Below, in pieces: positions 24,029-36,425 of a DNA stretch of 64,000 nt. This stretch comes from Ipomoea triloba (Eukaryota > Streptophyta > Magnoliopsida > Solanales > Convolvulaceae): positions 17,747,208-17,811,207 of the forward strand of contig NC_044924.1 of the NCBI RefSeq assembly GCF_003576645.1. The letters run 5' to 3'. Made by a program: the position numbers and the translations under genes. The notes beneath the pieces were generated by a model. The model was not told the DNA's origin. It ran no database searches and saw only the letters and a program-made list of their open reading frames with translations. Position 1 is the first letter of the stretch. The number at the start of each line of letters is the position of its first letter.

Positions 24029-24852
24029 TAATGAAATATATTTATATATATTATAATGAACCTTTCCGTTACAAATATCATGCAACATTCCTTCCACACA
24101 ACACTTGTTCTGAACCAGGTAAATGTCATGATCAAACTTGGTCAAACCCATAAACCCGGTCAGTATGTCTATTCAATATTCTTAACCTAAAGTCCAACTT
24201 TATTATACCCTGACCAGAGATTCTCTTTTTATGATTATTGAATATACTAGAATATCCTTGTTACCTCAAGGCGGTGGATCCTCTATTGAACGCACACATG
24301 TTTCCGTACAATACTGAACTAGGCCACCAAGTACACTTATAGCCCCATAAGGAACAAAAGACGTATACTAGCAAAAACTATTCCACCATATGTACGAGAC
24401 AACCATGTCGTCTCAAGTCAAAGGATTATTGCATACTTGTAACATACAATATACCGATGATACGTAGGTAAAGATCATGCGGTACGTTATAGTTAGTCAT
24501 TGTTCAATGACTTTTTTTCTAACAATCATCCACATGTCCACTCTCTGTATCTCATACAAAATGACTTGAGACTCACCATAAGAAAGACAATGTGCTAGTC
24601 TTATCAAAATTCTAATGCCCAATTAGAATTCCTATGACCAGGAATATTTTTATAATACTTCATTTATTTATTCTTTGTCACTCATATTCTTAACTCTTAA
24701 GAATGAAGATTGAAGAAAATTGTATGGAATAATATCAAATATTAATTAAGCCAAAATAAAATAAATAAAACATTTATTTTATTATATTTATTTAATAAGA
24801 AACCAATGCCCAAAACAATAAATGTTGACTCTTAGGGCATACATGTCTAACA
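24029..24852 (-). mobile_element. Copia-like LTR (minus strand)
   Basis: The minus strand reads from TGTTAGACATGTATGCCCTA at 24852 and matches 13041-13690 in inverted orientation. No ORF. Element B is inserted 55 bp beyond its start. The TGTTAGA start is typical of Ty1/copia LTRs, but the family call is tentative. Confidence 0.5.
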
Positions 24853-25178
24853 CACCCTTGTTGACGTAGTTGCCCACACAACAATTAAACAATAAAAATG
24901 GCAAAGTTGATAAGCACCGAGAATAGTATAAGTTAAGGGTCAAAGTAGGATAGAATAGGATGTTTTGCCACCCGTTTATAACAATTTCGTGCATTTTAAA
25001 CTCAGATGTGATCAAAAACCTCTAACACAACTTTAGAAGAAGTTTTGAAGTTATTTCCACATATTGAAAAGGGATTCAAAGCCAAAACAGAGCAAAAAGC
25101 AAAGAAGCCACGGAGCAGGGACTGCCCACGCAGCCAACACGCGTGTGGGTGGCGTGGATCAATTCCAGTAACTATCCA

Positions 25179-26445
25179 TGTAACACCCCGAACCTACCTT
25201 CCCGTACATCCGAGGCGTTACCGCCACACCTAGAGAGAGAATTCTATCGTTCCTCGATAGGCCTCACTCTAGGTGCACAGGCTAAAGGAGTTATCCTCAT
25301 CACAACAACCACTCAACAGACCTTACAACTTTCAGACATGTTAATAGATGAAGCTTCATTAAGCAGGGTTCATAATTTTTTTTTTCAAAATACATACATA
25401 GGAAGCCTCTCGGGCTCAAAATACCAACATGGTTCGACCTAAAAGCACTGGTTATGCCTAGCCATTACTACGGCTACAAAAATTTATGTACACCAAAAAG
25501 AAATTCCTCAGAAACTCCCAAAGATCCAACGTCTAGTCAAGCCTGCGGTACACGGGGCCAGTGAACTCTCCCCAGACCAGGTGCCACTCCCCCTCATACC
25601 AAGTAATATGGTCCAAAAACCGAGAAGTGGTTATGACCATCGACCACTCCTCCCAAACATCCCGAGGGCTAGGGTCCCAAGGGTAGGGGTAGTGCACAAT
25701 GAACTCTAGGGGATCGCTACCCTCTAACGGCTCTATGGGGTAGAAGCCGTAAGCAGCCTGGATCTCGTCCATAACCGGGCAAGAGTAAAACGGGGCCGCC
25801 GGAGCCATAGGAGTATCTGGGTGCGTGGGAGCCTCAGGAGCATAACCGGGCGCATACGGGTCTTCTCCCTCCATCATCTGTATATAGTCATCATAGTCCA
25901 TACCCTGACAAATGTACTCCGGTGAGCTTTCGGAGCTCACCGGACTGCAAGAACTGACACTAGACGGCATCTGATAAGAACACAGTGAAGTGTAGTTAGC
26001 ACGACGGCTAAGTAAGGATATCCAAGGGTTATTTAAAACTAAGTAAAAGTTTTGAAACAAAAGAGTACTTAGGATACCCTATACCTTACTCATCTGCAAG
26101 ATTCTACCTGCAACAGTTATAATCAACAACTTGCACACATCATGAGTAGAATTCAACTATGTTGATAACATTCCTTCTTTGACAAGGTCATTTAGTAATC
26201 ATTCACATACTCAATAATATAATGTTAAACAGATAAGCATACTAGCAAGTAATATAAACATAATTCGTACATCTTGCTTGTAACCATTTTAGTAGAAAAC
26301 TTTTCCTCACAAAGAGATCCTCATCATTTTCCACCTTTCAAAGAGTAAGATTACCCACAAACTTTGGGTATTTAATTACTTGTCACATCTTTCTTTCCCG
26401 TAGCTACGGAGTAACTACATTCACATTTACGTTCGGGGTGTTACA
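25179..26445 (-). mobile_element. Solo LTR (family Y-related) in the element B LTR
   Basis: 1267 bp from TGTAACACCCCG to GGGGTGTTACA with a perfect ATCCA duplication at 25174-25178 and 26446-26450. LTR2 shows the uninterrupted target. On the minus strand the segment preceding the ORF matches family Y (CTTACTTAGCCGTCG.GCTAACTACACTTC), so this LTR lies in minus orientation. Confidence 0.9.
25533..25970 (-). CDS. LTR-borne ORF, 145 aa, acidic and Pro-rich
   Basis: The ATG at 25970 directly follows an acceptor-like TGTGTTCTTATCAG, and an upstream in-frame extension reaches 26060. The product starts MPSSVSSCSPVSSESS, then an acidic Tyr-rich stretch (MDYDDYIQMMEGED), a Pro/Ala segment, and a Trp-rich C-terminus (WEEWSMV, WHLVWGEFTGPVYRR). 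No signal peptide, membrane span or known domain is visible. Its start is conserved in two family Y LTRs in this window, where the frame is cut short. I do not recognise a function. It could be a bona fide LTR-encoded protein after splicing, or part of a larger protein in the intact element. Confidence 0.5.
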   Translation of the reverse strand: MPSSVSSCSPVSSESSPEYICQGMDYDDYIQMMEGEDPYAPGYAPEAPTHPDTPMAPAAPFYSCPVMDEIQAAYGFYPIEPLEGSDPLEFIVHYPYPWDPSPRDVWEEWSMVITTSRFLDHITWYEGEWHLVWGEFTGPVYRRLD

Positions 26446-27426
26446 ATCCACGCCCCCATCCACGCGTGGTGCTGGCGTGGTCTGGCCACAGGGGCCATTT
26501 CGGGATTTTTTGGCTTCATGTTGCCTATTTAAACCATTTTTCCGGAAAGATAGGGAGAGCTAGAAAAATAGGTTTAGGTCTGAAGTTCCTTTAGTTTTTC
26601 TCCCCTCTTGGGGGAAAACTTCATCTTCCTTAGAATAGATTCAAGAAACAATGGTAGAGGGGTAGAAGATTGAATGCAAAAATGTAATAGAATCCATTAT
26701 CCATGGATGGTAACTCTTCTTTTCACTATCTATCTTGATTTCGTTTTTGTTTTCTTTGGATCTTCTATTTGTAACTGTAACCCCTCGCCTATTCCTATAA
26801 GACTAAGGTCCGAAAAATGTCTTTAGGCTATGAAATTCATAAGATGATCTCCCGATGCTTCAAAGGAATTTTTATAAGGGAGTATAGTTGTTATTAAGCT
26901 GCGATCATACGTACCGGTCGCGAACCGTAAAATTTTTAAGGAACGAATTTTCAGCTCGGATTTCCTAGGAAATGGGTGATTATGCGTATTATGACTAAGT
27001 ATGAACTTCCTGCTTAGTTAAGTTGAAATTGGACGGGCTATAAGAGTGAAAATTTATTTTGATCGTAGCATCGCTAAATTTCGCGGTGTACCGAACCTAG
27101 CCCGATTTTGAGATTTTGCCTGGGATAAATTTTTGGTTTCAAAATTCTTCTTATTTAAATTATTTTCCACCGAAACTTTATTTGTTTGGACCACAACTGA
27201 TAAGTTGGAAGATTTTTATTTTTGGAACCACAAGATTTTGACAAGTAAGTTGGAAGATTTTTATTTTTGGAATCACAAGATTTTGACAAGTGTCACTTTC
27301 TCTACCGCATTTCTTCATCCGTATTTTATTATTATTATTTAATATTATTATTATGTATATATGAATGGATAAGCATCCCATATTTTATTATTATTATTAT
27401 TATTATTCTTTATATATGATATCACG

Positions 27427-27487
<61 letters not shown>

Positions 27488-27580
27488 TAGGAATCAAATG
27501 AAGACATTTCATTTCTTCATTCTCTTCCAATTTCGTGAGAAAGAGAGAGGCAAAGAGAGAGAGAGAGAGAGAGAGAGTGA
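27427..27580. repeat. Compound microsatellite (AT)n(GT)n and nearby (GA)n
   Basis: An (AT)n run at about 27427-27450 passes into (GT)n to 27486, and a (GA)n-rich stretch follows at 27541-27580. ORFs reported through it are low complexity. Confidence 0.95.
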
Positions 27581-28096
27581 TCTTCACCATTTTTCCTCCA
27601 TTAAAGCTAGCTTCCATAGCCAAGTTCTTCATAGATCTCTCAAACTATTCGGTAAAACTCCAATTATATTCGGTAAATAGCTTTATTTTTCCTCCTAGAA
27701 CATGAATCTAAGTTAAGATTTCTTAAATATTGTGTTATGTTGTTGGTGGAATCTTAGGGTTTTAAGGTGAAATTTGGGGAAAAGACTCAAGATTCATCCT
27801 ACGGTAGTAGTACACTCCCGGAAGGTAAGGAATCCCTTAAGTCGGTTTAGTCACTTGAAATTGGATAATTGATTGTTTGGTTGAAATATGATGAGATCTA
27901 AGTAAAATTGTTATGTACATGTGGTATGTATAATATATATGTAATTGTATTTTACATAATATATATGTACAAAATGTTGTGTTGGTGAGTTCTTATTAAT
28001 GGTGTTGTTAAAGTTGTTATGAATATGGATGTTGGCAAATAGATTATGAGATGGTGGTTCTTGGATGATTAATAGCTTATGAGTATATTAATGATG

Positions 28097-31000
28097 GATT
28101 TAAGGGATACTTAAAGTTTAATGGTGATTTATGGGCACTAATGAATTTTGTTAATTAATGATGGTGGATTAAGGTGATGATTAAGAGTATTTAATGATTA
28201 ATTATGGTGATTTGGTTCACGTTGAAGCCTAGTGATGAGGATAATGTTGGACTAAGGACTAAAGATTTATATTAAGTATAGATGGGTAAGTTGTTGAAGG
28301 TGAGAAATTGTGGACTAAATATGAGTTATGGGCATCATAAATAAGTAAGGATTACAATATTGATGGGTTAAGACTAATGAGGGTAATTGTGCATATGGGT
28401 TATGGTTTATTGATTTAAGGTGGAAATCAATTATGAATTATGGTTAAGGGTGGTGATTAGTGATTAAAATGGTGATTAGGAACTATTATTCTTATTAATA
28501 AATAAGGAAAGTTATGAAGATTATGAGCTTATAAGGATTATGATTAAAGATTGGATCAATGATGGAATTAAATCAGGATGATGGAATGATGGATAACGTT
28601 ATTGATGATGGTGATGTCATTATGTTGTTGATCTAAGAAGGTGAATTGTAATTATGGTGGTGATATATAATGCTATAATTATGGTACATGAGTTATGAAT
28701 TGGTAATTATGAATTAATGGTTTGGATTAATGGATAATTATGGATTATGGTTAATAATGGTGTTAATGCTTTCGAGGACTTGATAATGATGTTATAATGT
28801 TGTTGACTTGTCGTCGATGATGGATTACAAGGTTAGTAGTTACTAATGACAATAATTAATGCTTAAGAGTGATTAAGGTTAATTGTTGGATTATGGGTGA
28901 CTAAGTATCGATTATAGATGTGTGATTTCCTTAAGTTATAATGGTGTTGATGATAGTGAAAGTTGTTGATGACGATAGTGACAAGGACGACTATCTATTA
29001 TTAATTAATGGTGGAACCATGATTATGGATCACCGGTGATGATTGGATTGTAAGATGAACTGAGATTCATGATAAGGAATAAGTATTGGGAATGGATATA
29101 TGTAGTGTTAGTAGAAAAATATATAAGTATCCGATGAGTGACCAGCTTGTGTTCAGTATTTTCTCAACTGTGTTTTCTTCCAAATTTTGCTCGTACTTGA
29201 GCTATGCTTGAAAAGCCCTTGGCTACTAAAAATGTTTATGAAAACTTACGTTGAAAACCGTATGCTATTTTGGTATGCAGGTTGTCAAAACCTTATTTTA
29301 AAAAGGAAAATACCATTTTTAGTGAGTGTGTACCTTACTGGAATGATGAGAAAATGATGTTAAAATGAATAAAACCTTAGTTTCAAGGAGTTACGAGGAC
29401 CTTGTTGTCTTTTACCTCGGGCTATAATTACCGAAGGTTGTCATTGAGATATGTACGGTTGTATTCGTACTTGGGCGAAGTCTATTCGCTGAATCTCTAC
29501 ATCACTCATGTATGGCTAGACTGTGGGGGTGTGCACACTTAAGCGTATTGACTCCGTCGTCTCCGGGTTGGTGTCATTTTAATGGACCTAGGCGGGGCCA
29601 CACTAGGGGCCATTCTAATGAACCATCGTCCAAGGGACCGAGAAGAGAACATGGGTAATGACCGCAAGCCCATGTTCCAGGTTCAATCGGTCAACGACAA
29701 GGAATATTCAATATTTCCTATAAGGCCTCATACTTTGAAATGAAACTAAGTCGAGTTTTCACAAGTAATGGTTGAATCAATGACTATGATGAGATATGTG
29801 ATACTAGTTCCAAGAAACTAGTCGAGTGATGTCTGAGAATGGGATATTGTGAAGATGTCAAGTATGGTTGTGAAAATTCATGCGTGTATCGTGAAAATGA
29901 TGAAATTCCTGGAAATGAGAAGGTTTGCAAATTCGTCTGAAAGACATGAAAATGATTTTGAGCGGCAGTTATGCCATTATTCTTCTTTGAGAAAAGCTTT
30001 ACATGATTTAACGTGTATACGCTACTATACTATCTATGAATCATTTGGTTGCAGGTAGATTTTCAAATCATGGGTAAAAACTTTACGAACNGATTTAAGG
30101 GATACTTAAAGTTTAATGGTGATTTATGGGCACTAATGAATTTTGTTAATTAATGATGGTGGATTAAGGTGATGATTAAGAGTATTTAATGATTAATTAT
30201 GGTGATTTGGTTCACGTTGAAGCCTAGTGATGAGGATAATGTTGGACTAAGGACTAAAGATTTATATTAAGTATAGATGGGTAAGTTGTTGAAGGTGAGA
30301 AATTGTGGACTAAATATGAGTTATGGGCATCATAAATAAGTAAGGATTACAATATTGATGGGTTAAGACTAATGAGGGTAATTGTGCATATGGGTTATGG
30401 TTTATTGATTTAAGGTGGAAATCAATTATGAATTATGGTTAAGGGTGGTGATTAGTGATTAAAATGGTGATTAGGAACTATTATTCTTATTAATAAATAA
30501 GGAAAGTTATGAAGATTATGAGCTTATAAGGATTATGATTAAAGATTGGATCAATGATGGAATTAAATCAGGATGATGGAATGATGGATAACGTTATTGA
30601 TGATGGTGATGTCATTATGTTGTTGATCTAAGAAGGTGAATTGTAATTATGGTGGTGATATATAATGCTATAATTATGGTACATGAGTTATGAATTGGTA
30701 ATTATGAATTAATGGTTTGGATTAATGGATAATTATGGATTATGGTTAATAATGGTGTTAATGCTTTCGAGGACTTGATAATGATGTTATAATGTTGTTG
30801 ACTTGTCGTCGATGATGGATTACAAGGTTAGTAGTTACTAATGACAATAATTAATGCTTAAGAGTGATTAAGGTTAATTGTTGGATTATGGGTGACTAAG
30901 TATCGATTATAGATGTGTGATTTCCTTAAGTTATAATGGTGTTGATGATAGTGAAAGTTGTTGATGACGATAGTGACAAGGACGACTATCTATTATTAAT

Positions 31001-32079
31001 TAATGGTGGAACCATGATTATGGATCACCGGTGATGATTGGATTGTAAGATGAACTGAGATTCATGATAAGGAATAAGTATTGGGAATGGATATATGTAG
31101 TGTTAGTAGAAAAATATATAAGTATCCGATGAGTGACCAGCTTGTGTTCAGTATTTTCTCAACTGTGTTTTCTTCCAAATTTTGCTCGTACTTGAGCTAT
31201 GCTTGAAAAGCCCTTGGCTACTAAAAATGTTTATGAAAACTTACGTTGAAAACCGTATGCTATTTTGGTATGCAGGTTGTCAAAACCTTATTTTAAAAAG
31301 GAAAATACCATTTTTAGTGAGTGTGTACCTTACTGGAATGATGAGAAAATGATGTTAAAATGAATAAAACCTTAGTTTCAAGGAGTTACGAGGACCTTGT
31401 TGTCTTTTACCTCGGGCTATAATTACCGAAGGTTGTCATTGAGATATGTACGGTTGTATTCGTACTTGGGCGAAGTCTATTCGCTGAATCTCTACATCAC
31501 TCATGTATGGCTAGACTGTGGGGGTGTGCACACTTAAGCGTATTGACTCCGTCGTCTCCGGGTTGGTGTCATTTTAATGGACCTAGGCGGGGCCACACTA
31601 GGGGCCATTCTAATGAACCATCGTCCAAGGGACCGAGAAGAGAACATGGGTAATGACCGCAAGCCCATGTTCCAGGTTCAATCGGTCAACGACAAGGAAT
31701 ATTCAATATTTCCTATAAGGCCTCATACTTTGAAATGAAACTAAGTCGAGTTTTCACAAGTAATGGTTGAATCAATGACTATGATGAGATATGTGATACT
31801 AGTTCCAAGAAACTAGTCGAGTGATGTCTGAGAAATGGGATATTGTGAAGATGTCAAGTATGGTTGTGAAAATTCATGCGTGTATCGTGAAAATGATGAA
31901 ATTCCTGGAAATGAGAAGGTTTGCAAATTCGTCTGAAAGACATGAAAATGATTTTGAGCGGCAGTTATGCCATTATTCTTCTTTGAGAAAAGCTTTACAT
32001 GATTTAACGTGTATACGCTACTATACTATCTATGAATCATTTGGTTGCAGGTAGATTTTCAAATCATGGGTAAAAACTT
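28097..32079 (+). repeat. Near-identical 1.99-kb direct duplication joined at an N
   Basis: 28097-30084 and 30092-32079 match essentially base for base (one visible indel near 29836/31826). The related fragment at 15649-17908 differs at many sites. The join is a single N at 30091 directly after a unit end. This is more likely an assembly duplication than biology. Confidence 0.85.
30091..30091. other. Assembly join (single N)
   Basis: Single ambiguous base between two near-identical 1.99-kb copies. Other such Ns are at 58017, 59043 and 60496. Confidence 0.95.
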
Positions 32080-32275
32080 CATTTGGTTGCAGGTAGATTT
32101 TCAAATCATGGGTAAAAACTTCATTTGGTTGCAGGTAGATTTTCAAATCATGGGTAAAAACTTTACGAGGTTGCAGGTAGATTTTCAAATCATGGGTAAA
32201 AACTTTACGAACTTCCAAAGTATTTATGTTATCATGGGTAAAAACTTTACGAACTTCCAAAGTATTTATGTTCAA
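32036..32275. repeat. Tandem repeats of about 42-62 bp at the end of the duplication
   Basis: The phrase GGTTGCAGGTAGATTTTCAA through ATCATGGGTAAAAACTT occurs four times at 42-bp or slightly longer spacing, followed by two copies of ATCATGGGTAAAAACTTTAC through AAGTATTTATGTT. The overlapping ORFs on both strands are repeat artefacts. Copy 1 of Y has a single unit. Confidence 0.9.
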
Positions 32276-32357
32276 ACCTTTGTCTACTTTTAAGTGACAA
32301 CGGATTCCCTTACTTAGCCGTCGTGCTAACTACACTTCGATGTGTTTTCCTTATCAG

Positions 32358-32402
32358 ATGCAATATAGCGTGGGCCCTTGTAGCCCGATGAGCTCTGAAT
32401 AG
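32358..32402 (+). pseudogene. Remnant of the small LTR-borne ORF, family Y copy 3
   Basis: The ATG follows TTTTCCTTATCAG. The reading MQYSVGPCSPMSSE then hits TAG. Eight of the 14 positions match the start of the 145-aa ORF at 25533-25970. Confidence 0.4.
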
Positions 32403-32759
32403 GATGGAGGTACAGGTTGAGGTCTACTCTATCCTAGAATAGACACCCTAGAAGAATTATTTCCATATGTATTAAGTTTGATGTTGATGTTGTATATTGA
32501 TGTTGTAAGTTTAGCCTGTGCACTTAGAGTAGAGGTTGTCAAAGAGGTGATAGAATTCACTCTAGGTGTGGCGGTAGCACCCAGTTTTCTGCTTGATAAG
32601 ATGTAAGCTTCCGCAGCGTTTTATTACGGATTTTGTAATAAATGTAAGAGTTGAAAATTGGGGTGTTACAGTAACACCCCGTAAATTCGTTCAAGCCTTG
32701 AGACCAGTAATCGTTTTCGCCGGATGATTTATTTGATTTAATTGGGCTAGTCTTTCCAA

Positions 32760-32793
<34 letters not shown>

Positions 32794-33130
32794 TATATTT
32801 CTTGAACCCGAAATTAATTATTTATTCAAAAGCCCGATTCTTGATTTAATTCTTGTAAGGGATTTATTCTAATTTGGATCCTTACAATTCTTATAAGTAA
32901 GAGTATTTTTATAATGGCCCAATTCCTTATGCTAGTATATATATATTGTCTCTAAGACATTTAATTCCTAATATTATGTGCTTTCTCCTTATTCTATGTA
33001 TTCATCTATTTAAGAGATGAATCATTTGGCCCAATAATTATCCTTGTACATAGAATTGTTATATATAAAGATTGGAGCCCATTCCTTATTAAATCTTCCA
33101 CCCTAATATATATACATATATGTATATATG

Positions 33131-35156
33131 TGTTGGTCCCGAATGGGTGGTGAAAAGTCTAGAGGGGGGGTGAATAGACTTTTCTAGCAAATTAAAAATT
33201 AATAACACTTTAACTAAAATAATTTCAAGTGAATAAATTCAACTTGAAATGCACAGCGGAATAATGTACGTAAAGTGCTATAATTAAAACTCAGTGATAG
33301 AGAGGAGATATATCACATGCATTACGATAGAAATACTTTGAATAGCTCAAATATGATATACAATAAATTTGGCTTGCATGCGGACGTAGGAGATAACAGA
33401 AATTGGTAAACCCAGATAAGAGTGAATAGTGATGAATAGTGTCTGGGTCTTGAAAATATTATGAATGCAGGAAATTAGCAAAACCAAATAAGCAAGTTGT
33501 AGAGATTAGGAATATTAAATGGGTTTCACAAATATGAATCTTGCAAATCAGTGTGTGTACGTGCAAGCAGATATTATGTGTACAGAGCAAAACATATATG
33601 GGCAGTAAGTAAATGAGAGAGAGATTTTTTAAGTGGTTCGGCCAAACCCAGCCTACGTCCACTCTACTCCTTTCACTATCTTCAATCACCCAGATACAAT
33701 AGTAAACACCAAGTGCCAACCCAGCACTTCTATCTACACCCAGTAGAGATTTGAGTATCTCGCACAAAGTTATACTCCTACACCAACGAGTGTCTCGCAC
33801 AAAGCTACACTCCCTAGGGTTTTCACAAGCTCCTCTTGTTACTCAGCCCTCTATCTACACTCAGTAGAAATTTTGATACAAGGTAGTAAAAGAAAATATT
33901 TTTCTCCAACTCTCAGGAACTAAAAATATGGATTTTTGGTTTTTCGGATTTTTCTTGCTTTGCTATTCTCAGATGTATCACACTGCTTTTCTTGCCTTTC
34001 ACTTGTATATCTCCGTTTATCTTCTTGCTCAAGTGTCTCGTATTTATAGCTGATGAAAGAATTAATCCGTTGGAAAAGATTAATTCTTTATTGTTGATGT
34101 GCTTATTGCAGTCTCCGTATTTCTTCCGCTTCCTGATATTCCTCCTGATCCTCCTTTCCCTCCTGAAATTGCTCCTTCTTCTTTTCCTTATATTCCTCCT
34201 GAAATTGCTCCTCTTCTCTTCTGGCCTTAATTCCGTTGGAGAGTTGAGTTGATATAGAGTTGATATATTCCACAATGTAGTCAGATTACTTTGAGTTGAG
34301 TTGATATATTTATTCCACAATTCATATTATTTTGTAGTGTAGTGTTTGTAGACATATTCCATTTTGTAGTGTAGTGTTCAATCTCCAGATATTCTTCATC
34401 TGTTTGGAATGTAGTAAATAGACCTCTTCTCCTTATTTTCGTATCTCCGTACCTCCACCACAGCTCAAAACCATTTTGAGCAAATCAGTCAAATATATCC
34501 GTTGCTCAAAACCATTTTGAGCAAATCAGTCAAATATATCCGTTGAAGTGGGATAATTTGAACAAATCAGATTTATACACCTTTGTCTTTTTGTGTTTGT
34601 ATGACTTCCTTGTAATATTCTTCTTTTGTCCTTAGTGTTTGTATTATTTCCTTGTAATATTCCTTCATGAATTTTCGCATCTTCCATGTGCATTTTTGCA
34701 GTCTTCAATGTGCATTTTCATCTGAATTAATTTTTCTCAAAATAAAGTCTCCTGGGATTCGAACGTAGCACCACTTAGATTATTTGCCAAGTTCAACTCC
34801 AATGCTCTGCTCAATCTTTTGTTTACTATGCCTCTAAATAATATATAAGTAGTAATATTCTGAGAAGTTCTGATTTCCTAAAATTTCATGGCTTAGGGGA
34901 TTCGAACTAGAGACCCTTAACCATCTTTACAAGTCTTCTACCATCTCTACTGCTTCAACCGTTTGTTACTCCTTGTGCTCCAATTAAATATAACCTCCAT
35001 CGGATTCGAACCAAGTTCCTTCCTTTTCCAAGAATTCTTCCAAGTTGACTTTTGACTCTTTAGGTACATTAGCTTACGAAAATTTTGGGTTTCTAATTTT
35101 TCAAACTAAAATACATTTCTTGGCTCATCAAAATCTTATTACAAATATTCCTAACA
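33131..35156 (+). mobile_element. Copia-type solo LTR nested in Z
   Basis: 2026 bp from TGTTGGTCCCGAATGGGTGG to CAAATATTCCTAACA, with perfect ATATG duplications (33126-33130 and 35157-35161). The start with AGAGGGGGGGTGAATAG resembles long LTRs of the Maximus/SIRE-like Ty1/copia lineage. No pol sequence is present. A 43-bp tandem duplication (CTCAAAACCATTTTGAGCAA...) lies at about 34463-34545. Reported ORFs here have no recognisable domain. Confidence 0.8.
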
Positions 35157-36276
35157 ATATGTAGTATGGTATATATATTCAAGACTTAGCATTTTCTAGA
35201 GATTTCCACTCTCTCTCTTTCCTACTCTTTCTTCACGCCATTTTCATCTTCTTCTCCTTCAAAGATTGGCCTTCATTTCATCTTCAATATTCAAGTCAAG
35301 ATTGCTCTTTTAGGATTGTTGAGGCTTGGGTAAGTGTCTATTTCTAGGAATACACCTTGCATCATGTTGTTTTCATAATCTTTATACAAGTTCTTATGTT
35401 ATTCTTTTGGGGATCTTTTGGGAAAAGATGATCAAGGTGGAGGTGAAGCTTTGTGAAGAGGTTTGAGAGTTCTTGGGTGGAGTGTGCTTCAAGAGGTAAC
35501 CACTATGTCCACTAAAACCTATTTTCACACTCTCAATCAATGATATTATTTGGTGTGTTGGAATCCTGATGATTTCCTTGCTGTTAGCCTATTTGTTGTT
35601 GTCTGTAAAGTCATCTTTGATGGATTATGAACTTGTGTTCTTGATCCTTTGCTTATTGATGTTTATGGATATTTATTGGTATGGATTCCTTGTTTATTTG
35701 GCTTCTGGGAGTTATAATCTGAGTAATCTGATTCTATTTCTTGTATTCTGATATGAACATTGCGTATTCTGTCTGAGTCTGTGATCTGAGGTTTGGGTTT
35801 ACCCTTGCGGAGTACCCCAGCGGTATAATGTGTCCCGCTGGAGTCTTCCGTAAGTGGCTCACGGTGAGGGTTGGCTGAAGAGGGTGGTCCGCTGAGGTGT
35901 TCCGCCTTCTCCTTGCGGAGGGGTGCGGCGGAGGGCAGTGTTCCACTGGGCTGTTCCGTTAGGCTACTGGGAGTTCTGTCCCAGTGAGCTATTCTGTGAT
36001 CTGTTTGTTTGGTTGTTTCCCCTTTTGTTCTGAATCTTGTTGGAGTATTTTGTTGGGTATTTTACCATGTCTTTGGAGTATTTATTCCTACCTCTTGATC
36101 CATCTTTTGAATCTCTTGCTCTGTTGAATCCTTGATTATATTATCTGGGAGTTGGGTTGTGTTCATATCTGAGATGAACACTCTGAGTGGTTGTCCTTGG
36201 GCTGAGGTTGAGGTTGGATATGGAGGGTGAATCTTTGAGTATCTTTGTGTATTCTTGAGGCTTTAATTGCCATTGT

Positions 36277-36425
36277 GTATATGGGCACTATTTGCCATTT
36301 GTGTATATCGGCACTATTTGCCACTTTGGTAGTTGAGGAATATTTGCCTCTATGTATTCGGGCACGAATTGCCTTCGTGTATTTGGGCACCATTTGCCTT
36401 TATGATTCGGGTATTATTTACCTCC
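36277..36425. repeat. Minisatellite in family Z LTR
   Basis: Five or six imperfect copies of GTATATGGGCACTATTTGCC-like units, related to the inverted array at 18510-18800. Confidence 0.75.

Larger units (their letters stand above)
26776..32670 (+). mobile_element. Family Y LTR inserted six bases into Z
   Basis: Starts TGTAACCCCTCGCC, ends GAAAATTGGGGTGTTACA, with target duplication GTAAC at 26771-26775 and 32671-32675. The apparent length of 5.9 kb includes a near-perfect 1.99-kb duplication around the N at 30091, so the true LTR is probably about 3.9 kb. It holds an imperfect 44-bp duplication near 27200-27290 and microsatellites at 27427-27486 and 27541-27580. The AT-rich body has no ORF except the small one at 32358. 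Confidence 0.82.

Noticed and set aside
27351..27680. ORFs of Cys-Val or His-Thr repeats
   Set aside because: Translations of (GT)n and (AT)n microsatellites.
32030..32293. Repetitive ORFs on both strands
   Set aside because: The 42-bp tandem repeat is a multiple of three and stays open by chance.
33913..34252. Arg/Lys-rich and Leu-rich ORFs in the nested copia-type LTR
   Set aside because: Opposite-strand readings of a pyrimidine-rich tract (CCTCCTGAAATTGCTCC repeats); no domain.
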